64,000 bases of DNA, from positions 28,499 through 92,498 of the forward strand of contig JBKBKN010000014.1 of NCBI GenBank assembly GCA_046294625.1. The letters run 5' to 3'. The notes beneath the pieces were generated by a model that saw nothing but the letters and a program-made list of their open reading frames with translations, was not told where the DNA came from and did no database searches. This DNA is from JBKBKN01 sp046294625 (GTDB lineage: Bacteria > Bacteroidota > Bacteroidia > M30B66). Positions 10,101 to 17,075 of the stretch are shown here, one piece after another (position 1 is the first letter of the stretch; the number at the start of each line of letters is the position of its first letter). Both the position numbers and the translations under genes were made by a program.

Positions 10101-11606
10101 GGTGTATGTAATCGTGCTGTTTTGACCTACGCAAACCGGCCCGCTTGCAGTGAAAGTTGAGGTAGGTATCGGATTCACATTCACTGCAACTGTAGTAGTT
10201 ACCGATGTGCATCCCCCATTGCTCACAGACAAGGTGATGTTCTTAGGTCCTGACGTAGCCCAATTCACTTGATAGGGTCCCTGACCACTTCCTGACACCA
10301 CGGTTCCTCCTGCAAAATTCCAGTTGTAAGTAGCTCCTACCGGCGCATTGCCAGTGTAGGTAATCGTGCTATTTTGGCCGATACATACTGGACCGCTTGC
10401 AGTAAAAGTGGAAGAAACAGGTGCTCCTATAGTTATGGGTAAGGTAAAATTTCCGCTACCGCAAGCATTCTGCGATACACTTAAAGAAGGTGAATAATTT
10501 CCTGCACTTGCAAAGGTTACCGTATGTGGTCCAATTCCTGTTGCGTTTGCGGGAGTGCCTCCTGCGAAGGTCCATGTAAAACTAGCTGTGGGTGGTGCAT
10601 TTCCGGTATAGGTAAAAGTGACCGGTTGGCCTGCGCAGGCATTGCCTGTAGCAGGGTTGCTAACAGCGAAGTTCGCATTAACAGTGCTCCCAATACCTAT
10701 ATTGAGTGTATCAAACAAAACAAGGTTACTACAATTAAAATTTACTCTACCAATGAGTTGTGTTGGTCCATTTACAAGATGTGAGATACTATTACCGGTG
10801 CCAACGGGTATACCATTGGCCAACCATGTCACTGTAAAATTTGGAGGTCCGCTCGGTGTATATCTTCTTGCATCATTGTTTGCAGTCCATACCGTTGCAT
10901 TTCTTCCGGGAACTACTATTGCTGTTGTACCTGTCGCATTATGAAGACCTTGTGTAGCAGTTCCTCCAGCCCATGCCATACATACAGGTTTATTTGTGAT
11001 GAAGTTTTCAATAATATTGGTACTCTCATAAATAACAATTTGAATAGTGCCATTCAAAGCAGTACATTGATATAAAGGAGTGTTTGTCCAGGTAACTACC
11101 AAACGACGAAAAGGGGCAATCCCCTGTGTTTGATATCTAATGTAGTTTCCAACATTTGGGCCTATACCGGGGTTCCAGTCCATCCATGGTCCCATAATAC
11201 AATTTCTTGGTACTAGCCAAGATGTGCTCGGGATAGTTGCAGCGGTAAAGGCCATTGTTTGTCCCGGGCTAAATCCGATCCAACCATTTGACCCTATATA
11301 AAATTGAGTATAAGTATTGCCAAAAAAGCAAAATGCAAAACCAATTGGTAAAGCGGGAGAAATGGCATCGTCAACTAGATTAACAGCAGTTCCGAAGTTG
11401 GTATTGTAAGGGGCAAAAGGGATAGTTGAAATCGCGTAGTCATTAGTACTGGCAAATGCATTTGTCACATTGGCATTTACATTTACAACGGATCCATCGC
11501 ACACGGTTAGGTTGCCAGATGGAGTAATACTGAATTGGGGTGTCTGGGCAACTAATGCTCTACATAGAGCCAGAATTAATATCAGAAGTAAACTTTTCTT
11601 CATCAT
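4101..11606 (-). CDS. Giant PKD-repeat surface protein with type B T9SS sorting domain
   Basis: About 2,500 residues. I prefer the tandem ATGs at 11606/11603, which start a clear signal peptide (MKKSLLLILILALCRALVAQ); the frame extends to a GTG at 11651. The N-terminal 280 residues form a beta-rich module containing FYIGSNGWIGFSPG, seen in many Bacteroidota surface proteins. About 23 PKD-like units of roughly 80 residues follow. Their core is ATYNWNF..GTI.SG.GQGPYQ, and many end in NGC. The C-terminus (PAAFSPNFDGLNDNF, FDRWGQEIF, GWDGR, then a TYLMTFKT strand) is the gliding-motility-associated type B sorting domain. The expected fate is export by Sec, translocation by T9SS and attachment or release at the surface. 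It could be an adhesin or matrix protein. No enzyme domain is visible. The 3' end lies seven bases from tRNA-Cys. Confidence 0.9.
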   Translation of the reverse strand: MMKKSLLLILILALCRALVAQTPQFSITPSGNLTVCDGSVVNVNANVTNAFASTNDYAISTIPFAPYNTNFGTAVNLVDDAISPALPIGFAFCFFGNTYTQFYIGSNGWIGFSPGQTMAFTAATIPSTSWLVPRNCIMGPWMDWNPGIGPNVGNYIRYQTQGIAPFRRLVVTWTNTPLYQCTALNGTIQIVIYESTNIIENFITNKPVCMAWAGGTATQGLHNATGTTAIVVPGRNATVWTANNDARRYTPSGPPNFTVTWLANGIPVGTGNSISHLVNGPTQLIGRVNFNCSNLVLFDTLNIGIGSTVNANFAVSNPATGNACAGQPVTFTYTGNAPPTASFTWTFAGGTPANATGIGPHTVTFASAGNYSPSLSVSQNACGSGNFTLPITIGAPVSSTFTASGPVCIGQNSTITYTGNAPVGATYNWNFAGGTVVSGSGQGPYQVNWATSGPKNITLSVSNGGCTSVTTTVAVNVNPIPTSTFTASGPVCVGQNSTITYTGSAPAGATYNWNFAGGTIISGTGQGPYQISWATPGARNITLSVTQNGCTSTVTSQTVTVNPVPTNTFTLPSTICLGQAATISYTGNAPTGATYNWNFAGGTIVSGSGQGPYQISWATPGVRNVTLTVNNGGCTSTLSSQNINVQNAPTSAFTVTSPICQNANSTVTYTGNAPAGATYNWNFGGGTIVSGSGQGPYQISWPNSGTQIVSLTVTQGNCTSPLTTQNITVNPLPNASFTATPTVGVNSPATITYTGGAGPGATYTWNFSGGNIISGSGQGPYQVSWPTTGPRTITLTVTLNGCTATFTQNVNVVPSPSSAFTVTSPVCVGQTSTITYTGSAPAGATYNWNFDGGTIVSGSGQGPYQISWNTAGTKNISLQVIQGGISSTITTNQVVVNPIPTSTFTLPATACQNSAVAISYSGSAGAGATYNWNFGGGTIISGTGQGPYQVSWPTAGNRTVSLTVIQNGCTSAPSNQNINILPLPNANFTAVSPVCQGFVSTINYTGGAAAGATFNWNFDGGTIVSGTGAGPYLVNWNTIGNKNITLTVTQNGCTSPPFTQTVNVTNTPIASFSMTPNVVCQGVPVNFNFTGTAPVGATYNWNFGEGTIISGNGPGPYQVVFNNAGPQAVFLSVTSNGCTSPSVSQSFNVTPSPTASFDIAPQVCTGDNASLTFTGNASTGAIFNWNFGGAIVVSGTGAGPYNLQFPNAGSETITLNLSEGSCATPPFSQTVQALDPPTVQIDMANLGCTGELIQIQYTGNAGSGASFNWDFDGAQIISGSGPGPLQVVWNSPGDFNVSLSVEENGCPSATVTSTIQINQLPLFEIIAPAIAISGNSVSLMYGGVPPANANYVWDIENGNPATANGQGPIDVVWTTGGDQTVSLTVSVPGCATVAMQTPVTVLTGADVAFSMPQTVCENEMVTIQFTGQADASASFTWDFDGGTIISGSGEGPFTIIWGQPGTKNVTCQVTQFGIVSPIVAQSIIVNPIPTAFFNVSGLICSGQQVNLQYNGNATPAANYAWNFGNAQVVNNSNTAVQLLFPNSGIYSISLSVEENGCISDPYVLNIPVQPTPIAEFEMDSVLCENAQAIVIFTGSGAANATYQWDFAGSQILAGSGQGDYVIRWENAGQYELSLVINQHGCVSDTFFYNVTVNPNPVASFTLPSAVCVNEPFEVIFNGEASAAATFNWNFGGLNVLSGSGAGPYMLSSATPGSNTINLSISDLNCPSNLATSSVTIHDFPLASITYNGPAFENNPVSIQFNGSAQPQAQFSWNSPSATLIQGNSNSDIEISYASTGFYPVVLSIDQNGCIHTSDTLWVEVLPMPNAAIIGENAICSMNDLQLSYQGNATANAVFHWDFDGATVVSGQGAGPYELMWATPGNKTVTVYIVENGMESNIASHLVMVNLTPTAAFVMNDEACMHQQILVQYAGNGGANATYTWNFDGADIIAGAGMGPYDISFASAGMKAVSLQVSNGLCTSLAFIDSILIHHAPTASFIIPEQTCRNANVQLIYNGNAGSNATFLWNIDGNIQTVVPGQNQPLINWNEAGNKNISLTVIENGCSSLPQNNNIMVRALPNVNAGQDIQFCTGTPAQFNAVAEPGMTYTWSPGNYVMNVNDPNSGINYVGPHMNLYEQSYVLAGNDGFCTGFDTVHVRAVPTPVAHFPTPQPRCMNEQGINFQAGGLFMPNASFQWNFGPNVSTHIPTEKNPQNINFTTPGTHPISLLISQMGCISEIYTDSVVIHDIPLPRFAENNTKGCEPLLVSFMGEETQENLIYSWNFGNGQTANGQTVQHTYSHSGNGSMTVSLTVTDQNGCSNTLTKPELVNVYPKPYADFKINPSMIFLGNEVSVISLSQGGSNCLYIMNGQDSVYTCNTWYSFPNTGENTVELQVSNEFGCLDTAIKSISVDYGSDYFIPAAFSPNFDGLNDNFVIVAEGASDFSMIIFDRWGQEIFKTNDMNKGWDGRIGNSVLPAPLGIYTYLMTFKTKNNVPREVRGTVTLFR
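4119..4151 (+). terminator. Intrinsic terminator of tRNA-Cys, inside the 3' end of the opposing gene
   Basis: Stem TGTCCCTCGC (4119-4128) / GCGGGGGACA (4134-4143) with one mismatch and a 5-nt loop, then TTGTTTTT. It ends transcription from the tRNA promoter and at the same time encodes, on the other strand, part of the last 17 residues of the PKD protein. Confidence 0.6.
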
Positions 11607-11937
11607 TCGATCCGCATTTATTGGTATGACTGCACACTTATTAATCATCACTACAAAGTACGAGCAGATGAATTTTTTGTCCTTTTGAGATTACCTTGAT
11701 GTATTACTTATGTAAGAATATAAGCATATTCCACGTCTATTTATATTCTAATATCCTTGAAATCAGGTGAGTGAATGACTTTTTTGATTTTCGGTTTTAC
11801 AAAATGATGATGTAAGTTCAGGCTGCTGATAGAAGACATCTTTACTGAGCAGGGGGGCTATCTGTATCACCGTTTTTCTATGCTAAGCTTTAGAATACGG
11901 ATCTGATTGATGATGTGTTTTTAAAAAGTATTAACAC
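11607..11937. other. Gene-free intergenic stretch
   Basis: AT-rich spacer between two divergent surface-protein genes. I see no protein-like frame, RNA gene or strong hairpin. It must hold the promoter of the leftward PKD gene; the nearest candidate is an imperfect box near 11653-11660 (minus strand TACTTTG) with no good upstream element. Confidence 0.4.
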
Positions 11938-11968
11938 TTTCTTAATACGCAGAAAAGGTTATTTTTGC
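11938..11968 (+). promoter_or_regulatory. Promoter of the PA-domain protein gene
   Basis: TTTC at 11938-11941, 18-nt spacer, TATTTTTGC at 11960-11968. The predicted leader before ATG 12000 is about 27 nt. Confidence 0.65.
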
Positions 11969-11999
11969 CTCGACATTTGAAATAATACACACAAACAAC

Positions 12000-14189
12000 A
12001 TGAAAAAACTATTACTAATTTTCGGAATATTTGTGCTGAGCCTCAATCTTTCAGCGCAAGTAATTGTCTATGTAGAAGAACCTGCTTCATTAGAAGGCAG
12101 TCTCGAATTCACCTGGTCAGAGAACTGGGGGGCAGATTTGCTAAATCCGATCAACTCGATCCGTGGGGAGTTAGTATTTGTAACTGATGGAACAGCAGCC
12201 GACTCTTTGGGTTGTAATCAACTAACCAATGCAAATGCTTTTTCTACAACCGTTTCTGGTTTAACGCTTACATCAGCAGGTGCTGGATACACCACATCTA
12301 ATAATGTTGCAACAACAACTACAGGTTCAGGCACTGGCTTAACCGTAAATATTGAAGCTGCACCAATCGGAGCTGTTACTGCCTTTAACTTGACTACTTT
12401 AGATGGTGGAACCGGTTACAATAATTTGGTGAATGTTCCGACTTCAAGCAATGGAAATGGAACAGGACTTACTGTTGATATCACCACCGAAGATGGAGTA
12501 ATTATAGCTGTTCAAATCAATAATCCTGGAACAGGCTATGCACCAGGCGATCTCATTTCAATTGAAGAAGGCAATCTAGATGCGACAATTGAAGTTTCAA
12601 CAATTAGAAATGGTGAAATACTTTCAGTTACAATTGCGAATGCAGGTACAGGATATGCGCAAGGCGATGAAGTAATCATTAGTGGAGGTACTTCAGATGC
12701 ATCTGCAACAATTTCTGCTATTAATGGCAAAATTGCAGTAGTTTATCGCGGCGATTGTCAATTTGGAAGAAAAGCATTGAACGCTCAATTGGCAGGTGCT
12801 ATTGGCGTAATTATCATTAACAATGTGCCTGGGGGTCCTGTAGGCATGGCAGCAGGCGATGTGGGTAATGATGTTACCATTCCTGTGGTAATGATTACGA
12901 ACACTTCAGGTGCTCAATTACGCAATGCTATTTTGCAAGGCGGTGTAATCACTTTTATTGGCAACAAAACAAGCTTGTTTGATTTTGACTTAGGTATTTT
13001 TCAATCTGACATTCTTAGGCCACTTAGTGGAGCTACCAACAGAGAATTGGCTCAAAATCAAGGAGACTACACTTACAAAGTGGGCGCTCGTGTAACAAAC
13101 TATGGAAGTCTTCCTCAATCCGGTGTTACGCTAAGTGCAACTATTCGCTTAGGAAACCAGACTTTATATAACAACACTTCAAGTGCGTTTAATATTAACC
13201 CGGGTGAAAACCTTTTTGTGTTGCTCCCTGACGCAAATTTCGCACATACCAATAATGGTCATTATGTGCTTACTTACACTGTTAACTCACCTAATCAGGA
13301 TGAGTTTCCTTCTGATAACGAAGTTGTAGCGAGTGTGTATATGAATGATACACTTTTCACTTATGCAAGGGTTGATCGTACCACTAACACGATTAACAAC
13401 ATTGCAGGCTATCGTTCCACTACCGCTACCAACAATTTCGATATTTGTTTAGTTTTTAGAGATGCAAATGCGAGCAGAACAAAGGTTCGTGGTCTTTGGT
13501 TTGCAGCTTCGACTGCTCCAGAAAATTCATTAGAAGGTGAGTTTATGCAAACACGCATCATGAAATGGAGCGATCCTTTCGTTGACTTAGACGACCCAGC
13601 ACTTGATGTGCAACAAATGGAAATTCTCGCAGAAGGAACATATGATTATTTTGAAAACATTCCTAACCAATTGGTTTATGTTCCTTTTGATGAAGCTATT
13701 CAGTTAGAAAACAACCAAAGATATGTGGCATGTGTGAGAACAATCAGCCAAAACGTATTCTTAGGATTTGATGCAGGTATTGACTATGAGCAAAACGTTG
13801 CAGAGTACAATCAGCCAATTTGGTTAATCCAGTCTAATAATACTTATGGCTTGAATGGTTTTGGTACGGATCTTGCCCCTTCTATCTCTCTTGATTTAGT
13901 GGAACTCACAGTTGGCGTTAATGAGCAGGTAAATGCTCCGGAGATTACTCCTTATCCTAACCCAGCACAAAGTTTTGTGATGATTCCTTTCAGCAACGAG
14001 AAAAAAGGAATTGCTGACCTTCAGGTTTATGACATCACCGGTAAAATGGTGTTAAGTGAGCGTGTAGACGTTACACATAACAACATCAAATCTTTAGGCA
14101 CCAATCAATTGGAGAATGGCAACTACTTGTTCAGAGTAATTTATGCTGACGGTAGCGCGACTTCATTTAAAGTGATGATTTCAAAATAA
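12000..14189 (+). CDS. PA-domain surface protein with inserted GTGY repeats and type A T9SS tail
   Basis: A protein of 729 residues with a signal peptide (1-20, ending NLSAQ). A protease-associated (PA) domain starts near 55 (RGELVFVTDG, DSLGCNQLTNA). It is interrupted at about 81-242 and resumes with GKIAVVYRGDCQFGRKALNA and the IPVVMIT strand. The interrupting block holds four repeats around AGAGY, GGTGY, GTGYAPGD and GTGYAQGD. Residues 330-640 are beta-rich without a recognised fold. The last 80 residues (ITPYPNPAQSFV, YDITGKMVLS, GNYLFRVIYADG) are a type A T9SS sorting domain, which predicts secretion and surface anchoring. No catalytic motif is seen; PA domains usually act as lids or interaction modules. 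It has its own promoter and a strong terminator, so it is probably monocistronic. Confidence 0.85.
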   Translation: MKKLLLIFGIFVLSLNLSAQVIVYVEEPASLEGSLEFTWSENWGADLLNPINSIRGELVFVTDGTAADSLGCNQLTNANAFSTTVSGLTLTSAGAGYTTSNNVATTTTGSGTGLTVNIEAAPIGAVTAFNLTTLDGGTGYNNLVNVPTSSNGNGTGLTVDITTEDGVIIAVQINNPGTGYAPGDLISIEEGNLDATIEVSTIRNGEILSVTIANAGTGYAQGDEVIISGGTSDASATISAINGKIAVVYRGDCQFGRKALNAQLAGAIGVIIINNVPGGPVGMAAGDVGNDVTIPVVMITNTSGAQLRNAILQGGVITFIGNKTSLFDFDLGIFQSDILRPLSGATNRELAQNQGDYTYKVGARVTNYGSLPQSGVTLSATIRLGNQTLYNNTSSAFNINPGENLFVLLPDANFAHTNNGHYVLTYTVNSPNQDEFPSDNEVVASVYMNDTLFTYARVDRTTNTINNIAGYRSTTATNNFDICLVFRDANASRTKVRGLWFAASTAPENSLEGEFMQTRIMKWSDPFVDLDDPALDVQQMEILAEGTYDYFENIPNQLVYVPFDEAIQLENNQRYVACVRTISQNVFLGFDAGIDYEQNVAEYNQPIWLIQSNNTYGLNGFGTDLAPSISLDLVELTVGVNEQVNAPEITPYPNPAQSFVMIPFSNEKKGIADLQVYDITGKMVLSERVDVTHNNIKSLGTNQLENGNYLFRVIYADGSATSFKVMISK

Positions 14190-14205
14190 GATTTCGAAGA
14201 AATAA

Positions 14206-14250
14206 TTCAATTAAAAAGCGCGCCCTTCAAGGGCGCGCTTTTTAATTGAA
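14206..14250. terminator. Bidirectional intrinsic terminator, 22-bp perfect stem
   Basis: Perfect inverted repeat, 14206-14227 and 14229-14250, around a single central base, with GC-rich core GCGCGCCC and flanking A/T runs giving U-tracts on both strands. It lies between convergent genes and serves both. Confidence 0.92.
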
Positions 14251-14288
14251 CATTAAGCCATAAATGCGTTTAAATCCCTAGTACGATG

Positions 14289-14789
14289 TTAAATCAGTTT
14301 AACGCTAAATTGACCCATCTGATGAGTAACTTCTACATGTTCCTGAAGCGTGGTGGATAAAGAAAGCCCAATATAATCTGCTTTTACAGGAAACCTGTTA
14401 TGACTTCGATCAACCAGCACCGCGCACTGCAACGATTTTAGATCGAAGGAAAGAAAATGCCTTAATGCGTAAATCATGGTCTTGCCCGAATTTTGCACAT
14501 CGTCCACAATCAGTATATTGGTTTCTTTCCAAAGGTGTTCTGTAATGTCGGTCTCAATCTCCTGATCCATGGGATTGTTTTTATTTATTTTCAAGCCAAA
14601 AACTTCTATTTGAATTCCAGAGATAGCCTTCAGCGATTCAGCTAAAGCTCTGGCAAAGTGTAAGCCATTTTCTCTAATTCCTACAAATACCAAGGCTGAC
14701 TCATCGAAATTCTTTTCCCAAATCTGATAAGCCATCCGTTCTATCTTTCTGTTAACTTCTTCAGGGCTTAAAATTTGTGTACCTTCCAT
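14289..14789 (-). CDS. Type I phosphoribosyltransferase (PyrR-like)
   Basis: A protein of 166 residues. The PRPP-binding loop ILIVDDVQNSGKT at 92-104 is the hallmark of type I phosphoribosyltransferases. The following CAVLVDRSHNRFPVKADYIG and the N-terminal FVGIRENGLHFA resemble PyrR-type proteins. It should be a cytoplasmic enzyme or regulator acting on a nucleobase and PRPP. No pyrimidine gene lies nearby, so regulation of pyr genes is not supported by context, and substrate assignment is uncertain. It converges on the PA-domain gene across a strong shared terminator. Confidence 0.8.
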   Translation of the reverse strand: MEGTQILSPEEVNRKIERMAYQIWEKNFDESALVFVGIRENGLHFARALAESLKAISGIQIEVFGLKINKNNPMDQEIETDITEHLWKETNILIVDDVQNSGKTMIYALRHFLSFDLKSLQCAVLVDRSHNRFPVKADYIGLSLSTTLQEHVEVTHQMGQFSVKLI

Positions 14790-14843
14790 GAACTAAAATT
14801 TTGTCAAACGTACATAAAATCAACACTGCTTAGATGCAACATT

Positions 14844-15659
14844 TTATGAATCCGAAAGAAGTGCGCGCATTTTTTTGCTGATAAATTTTGTTGCGAAGCC
14901 CGGGCTCAGTCTATACAAGAAATTCATCATCGAAGCATCTTTTCCGACATATACCCTAATTTTATCCTGTTCCATGGCATTTAATATTTGCTGAGCGGCA
15001 GTTTTTGCCGGCAATGGATTAAATTTCTGCTTTTCTTTTTCATTATTACCCATATTGGGAGCTTTTACCCCTGAGTTTTCCGTAATATTGGTTCCTATTG
15101 CTCCAGGAAAAACCAAAGTTACCCTGACGTTGGTTTCCATCAATTCTGCATAAAGTGCTTCAGTAAGCAATTTAACAGCTGCTTTTGATGCGCCGTAAAC
15201 ACTTTGACCCGGCACAGGCAGAAAACCACCCATGCTGGAAATATTGGTAATATGTGCTTGCTCACGCTTCAGCAAATCAGGCAAAAAGGCTTTAATCATG
15301 TTGATTGCACCATAAAAGTTAACATTCATTACCCTTTCAATAGCTTTGAAGTCGAGCTGATTGATTCTTACAAAAGGCTGGATCACCCCGGCGTTGTTGA
15401 TGATGCCATCTATGCCGTCTGATTGATTTCTGATTGATTCTGAAAAGCTGAGAACCGCGTTTCTATCTGCAATATTTAGCAGCTCAGTTTGGATTGATTT
15501 CCCTATGTCTGCGCATTCTTTTCTCAGATTTTCTATAGCCACTTGATTAATATCTACCGCAATAGGTTTGGCTCCGCGTTTCAGTAGTTCCAATACCAAT
15601 GCTTTTCCAATACCATCGGCACCCCCGGTTACAATTATGGTTTTGTTTTTCAGTTTCAT
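14844..15659 (-). CDS. Short-chain dehydrogenase/reductase (SDR)
   Basis: A protein of 271 residues with the classical SDR layout. The Rossmann nucleotide loop is TGGADGIGK (11-19), NNAG is at 88-91, and the catalytic Ser is at 141 or 142 in NISSMGG. Tyr155 and Lys159 lie in YGASK. An Asp at the end of the second strand (AVDINQ) favours NAD(H) over NADP(H). It oxidises or reduces an unknown alcohol or ketone in the cytoplasm. The C-terminal extension with FLYRLSPGFATKFISKK is like SDRs annotated as acetoin- or lipid-type reductases, but no substrate can be named. It lies 55 nt upstream of the phosphoribosyltransferase gene on the same strand and may be cotranscribed with it. Confidence 0.85.
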   Translation of the reverse strand: MKLKNKTIIVTGGADGIGKALVLELLKRGAKPIAVDINQVAIENLRKECADIGKSIQTELLNIADRNAVLSFSESIRNQSDGIDGIINNAGVIQPFVRINQLDFKAIERVMNVNFYGAINMIKAFLPDLLKREQAHITNISSMGGFLPVPGQSVYGASKAAVKLLTEALYAELMETNVRVTLVFPGAIGTNITENSGVKAPNMGNNEKEKQKFNPLPAKTAAQQILNAMEQDKIRVYVGKDASMMNFLYRLSPGFATKFISKKMRALLSDS

Positions 15660-15828
15660 AGCATATAGTGATTTTGAGCAAATTGAAATAGTTTTTGTAA
15701 AATTGGGTGATCTTTATCACTTATGCAATACAAAAAAGCTTTATGACAGGAAGCCATAACAAGAATTTTAATATGTCATCGCAAATGTGAAGTCCTTTAT
15801 TTATTATTGCAACTAATCAACCCGAGAA

Positions 15829-16350
15829 ATGAATCAACTCCGAAACTTTCTTTTTAAAGTGTTTTTTTCGGTTTTTGTTTATCTTTTCATCGACAACTAT
15901 CTGTCGAAGTGGAGTCCTTTAATAGCCAAAGTCTGGAATTTAATGTTTCATTTGGCATTATTGCCCTTAGTTAAGGTCACAACTTTAGCTTTGAAAATCA
16001 ACGGGTATGAAGTCACCACAAATTACAATATACTACAGGTGGCAGGAACCGATGGCGTTTATGTAAACAATGCTGCTATCGGGGTTGGCTTTATGTTTTG
16101 TTTTGCAGTGTTAATTTTGTTTTATCCGGGAGGAGACAAGAGAAAAAAGCTCTGGTTCATTCCGCTTGGTGTGCTCGCCATTTTTATTTCGAGTGTGATA
16201 CGCTTATATTATTTGGTGTCACGCGATACTACACCGGGATTGTATCTCATACAAGAACAACATGATTCATTTAGCATAGCTATGTTTATACTCATATTTA
16301 TACTTTGGTTTATATGGGTGCGGTTGGTGAATAAAATAAGTTTTAACTAA
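15829..16350 (+). CDS. Exosortase/archaeosortase-family membrane protein lacking the catalytic Cys
   Basis: A protein of 173 residues with about five hydrophobic segments (near 7-20, 33-55, 83-99, 108-121 and 148-165). The C-terminal half follows the exosortase pattern: a V-N-x-A segment at the start of a helix, a conserved Arg in SSVIRLYYL (Arg125) and a His in EQHDSF (His145). Exosortases normally have Cys at the start of that helix (E-G/A-C-x-G); here it reads NNAAIG, with Ala at 82 and 83. The only nearby Cys, 91, lies deeper in the membrane. The protein is therefore probably not an active transpeptidase, or the family call is wrong. Four bases separate it from rdgB, so they likely form an operon. 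Confidence 0.55.
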   Translation: MNQLRNFLFKVFFSVFVYLFIDNYLSKWSPLIAKVWNLMFHLALLPLVKVTTLALKINGYEVTTNYNILQVAGTDGVYVNNAAIGVGFMFCFAVLILFYPGGDKRKKLWFIPLGVLAIFISSVIRLYYLVSRDTTPGLYLIQEQHDSFSIAMFILIFILWFIWVRLVNKISFN

Positions 16351-16354
16351 AGCG

Positions 16355-16930
16355 ATGAACATTCTTTTTGCTACACACAATCTGCACAAAGCCAGAGAAG
16401 TAAACGACATAATCGGACGATCTTTTCAGGTGCTCACGTTAAATGATATAGATTTTCGGGATGAGATCACTGAAAATGGGAATTCATTTGCTGATAATGC
16501 AATGATTAAAGCAAATGCCGGATTCATAGAGAATGGAATCCCCTGCTTTGCTGACGATTCAGGGTTAGAAGTGATGGCTTTGGGAGGAGCTCCGGGAATC
16601 CACTCTGCTCGATATGCTGGAGAACCAAAGGATGATCAAAAAAACATCGAATTATTGCTTCGAAACATGTCTGAAAAGGTGGATAGAAGAGCCAGATTTG
16701 TTACCGTTCTTTGCTTCATAAATCATGCTGGAACTCACTTTTTTGAAGGAGTATGCGAAGGTACAATTATTCACCATCCAAGAGGAAAAGATGGGTTTGG
16801 ATATGATCCGATTTTTATACCCAATGGTCATAAGAAAACCTTTGCAGAAATTGATCCTTCAGAGAAGAACAGGATATCTCACAGGGGACAGGCTATGGAG
16901 AAATTCAAAACATTTCTCCGCCAGAAATAG
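16355..16930 (+). CDS. rdgB: XTP/dITP diphosphatase (HAM1/RdgB family)
   Basis: A protein of 191 residues, the normal family length. It hydrolyses dITP, ITP and XTP to monophosphates, keeping deaminated purines out of DNA and RNA. Visible landmarks are the N-terminal FATHNLHKAREV, ENGNSFADNAMIKA, CFADDSGLEVMALGGAPGIHSARYAG, GKDGFGYDPIFIP and EKNRISHRGQA. Cytoplasmic. It follows the exosortase-like gene by four bases and precedes dnaE by about 145 bases, a region where I see only a weak promoter-like TATCTTAGC at 17042-17050. Confidence 0.95.
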   Translation: MNILFATHNLHKAREVNDIIGRSFQVLTLNDIDFRDEITENGNSFADNAMIKANAGFIENGIPCFADDSGLEVMALGGAPGIHSARYAGEPKDDQKNIELLLRNMSEKVDRRARFVTVLCFINHAGTHFFEGVCEGTIIHHPRGKDGFGYDPIFIPNGHKKTFAEIDPSEKNRISHRGQAMEKFKTFLRQK

Positions 16931-17075
16931 ATTATGAACTGTTAAAAACGCATCTATTTGTCAAACAGAAAATTAGACTTCATCGCTTGATTTGTTGAAA
17001 CTTTCACTTAACATCACACATGGTTTGCGGGGGTAGTATTGTATCTTAGCAAAACGCTTAACCATTCTTTTTTAC

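Noticed and set aside
8280..10350. Regularly spaced near-identical units resembling a CRISPR array or tandem DNA repeat
   Set aside because: They are in-frame protein-coding PKD units of about 240 bases with synonymous differences, not short direct repeats with unique spacers.
12536..12730. Small ORF antisense to the GTGY repeats
   Set aside because: It is a shadow frame of the repeat-coding strand with no independent signal.
14206..14250. Perfect inverted repeat as a mobile-element end
   Set aside because: No transposase is near and the two arms are contiguous, with U-tracts on both sides of a GC core, so a terminator explains it.
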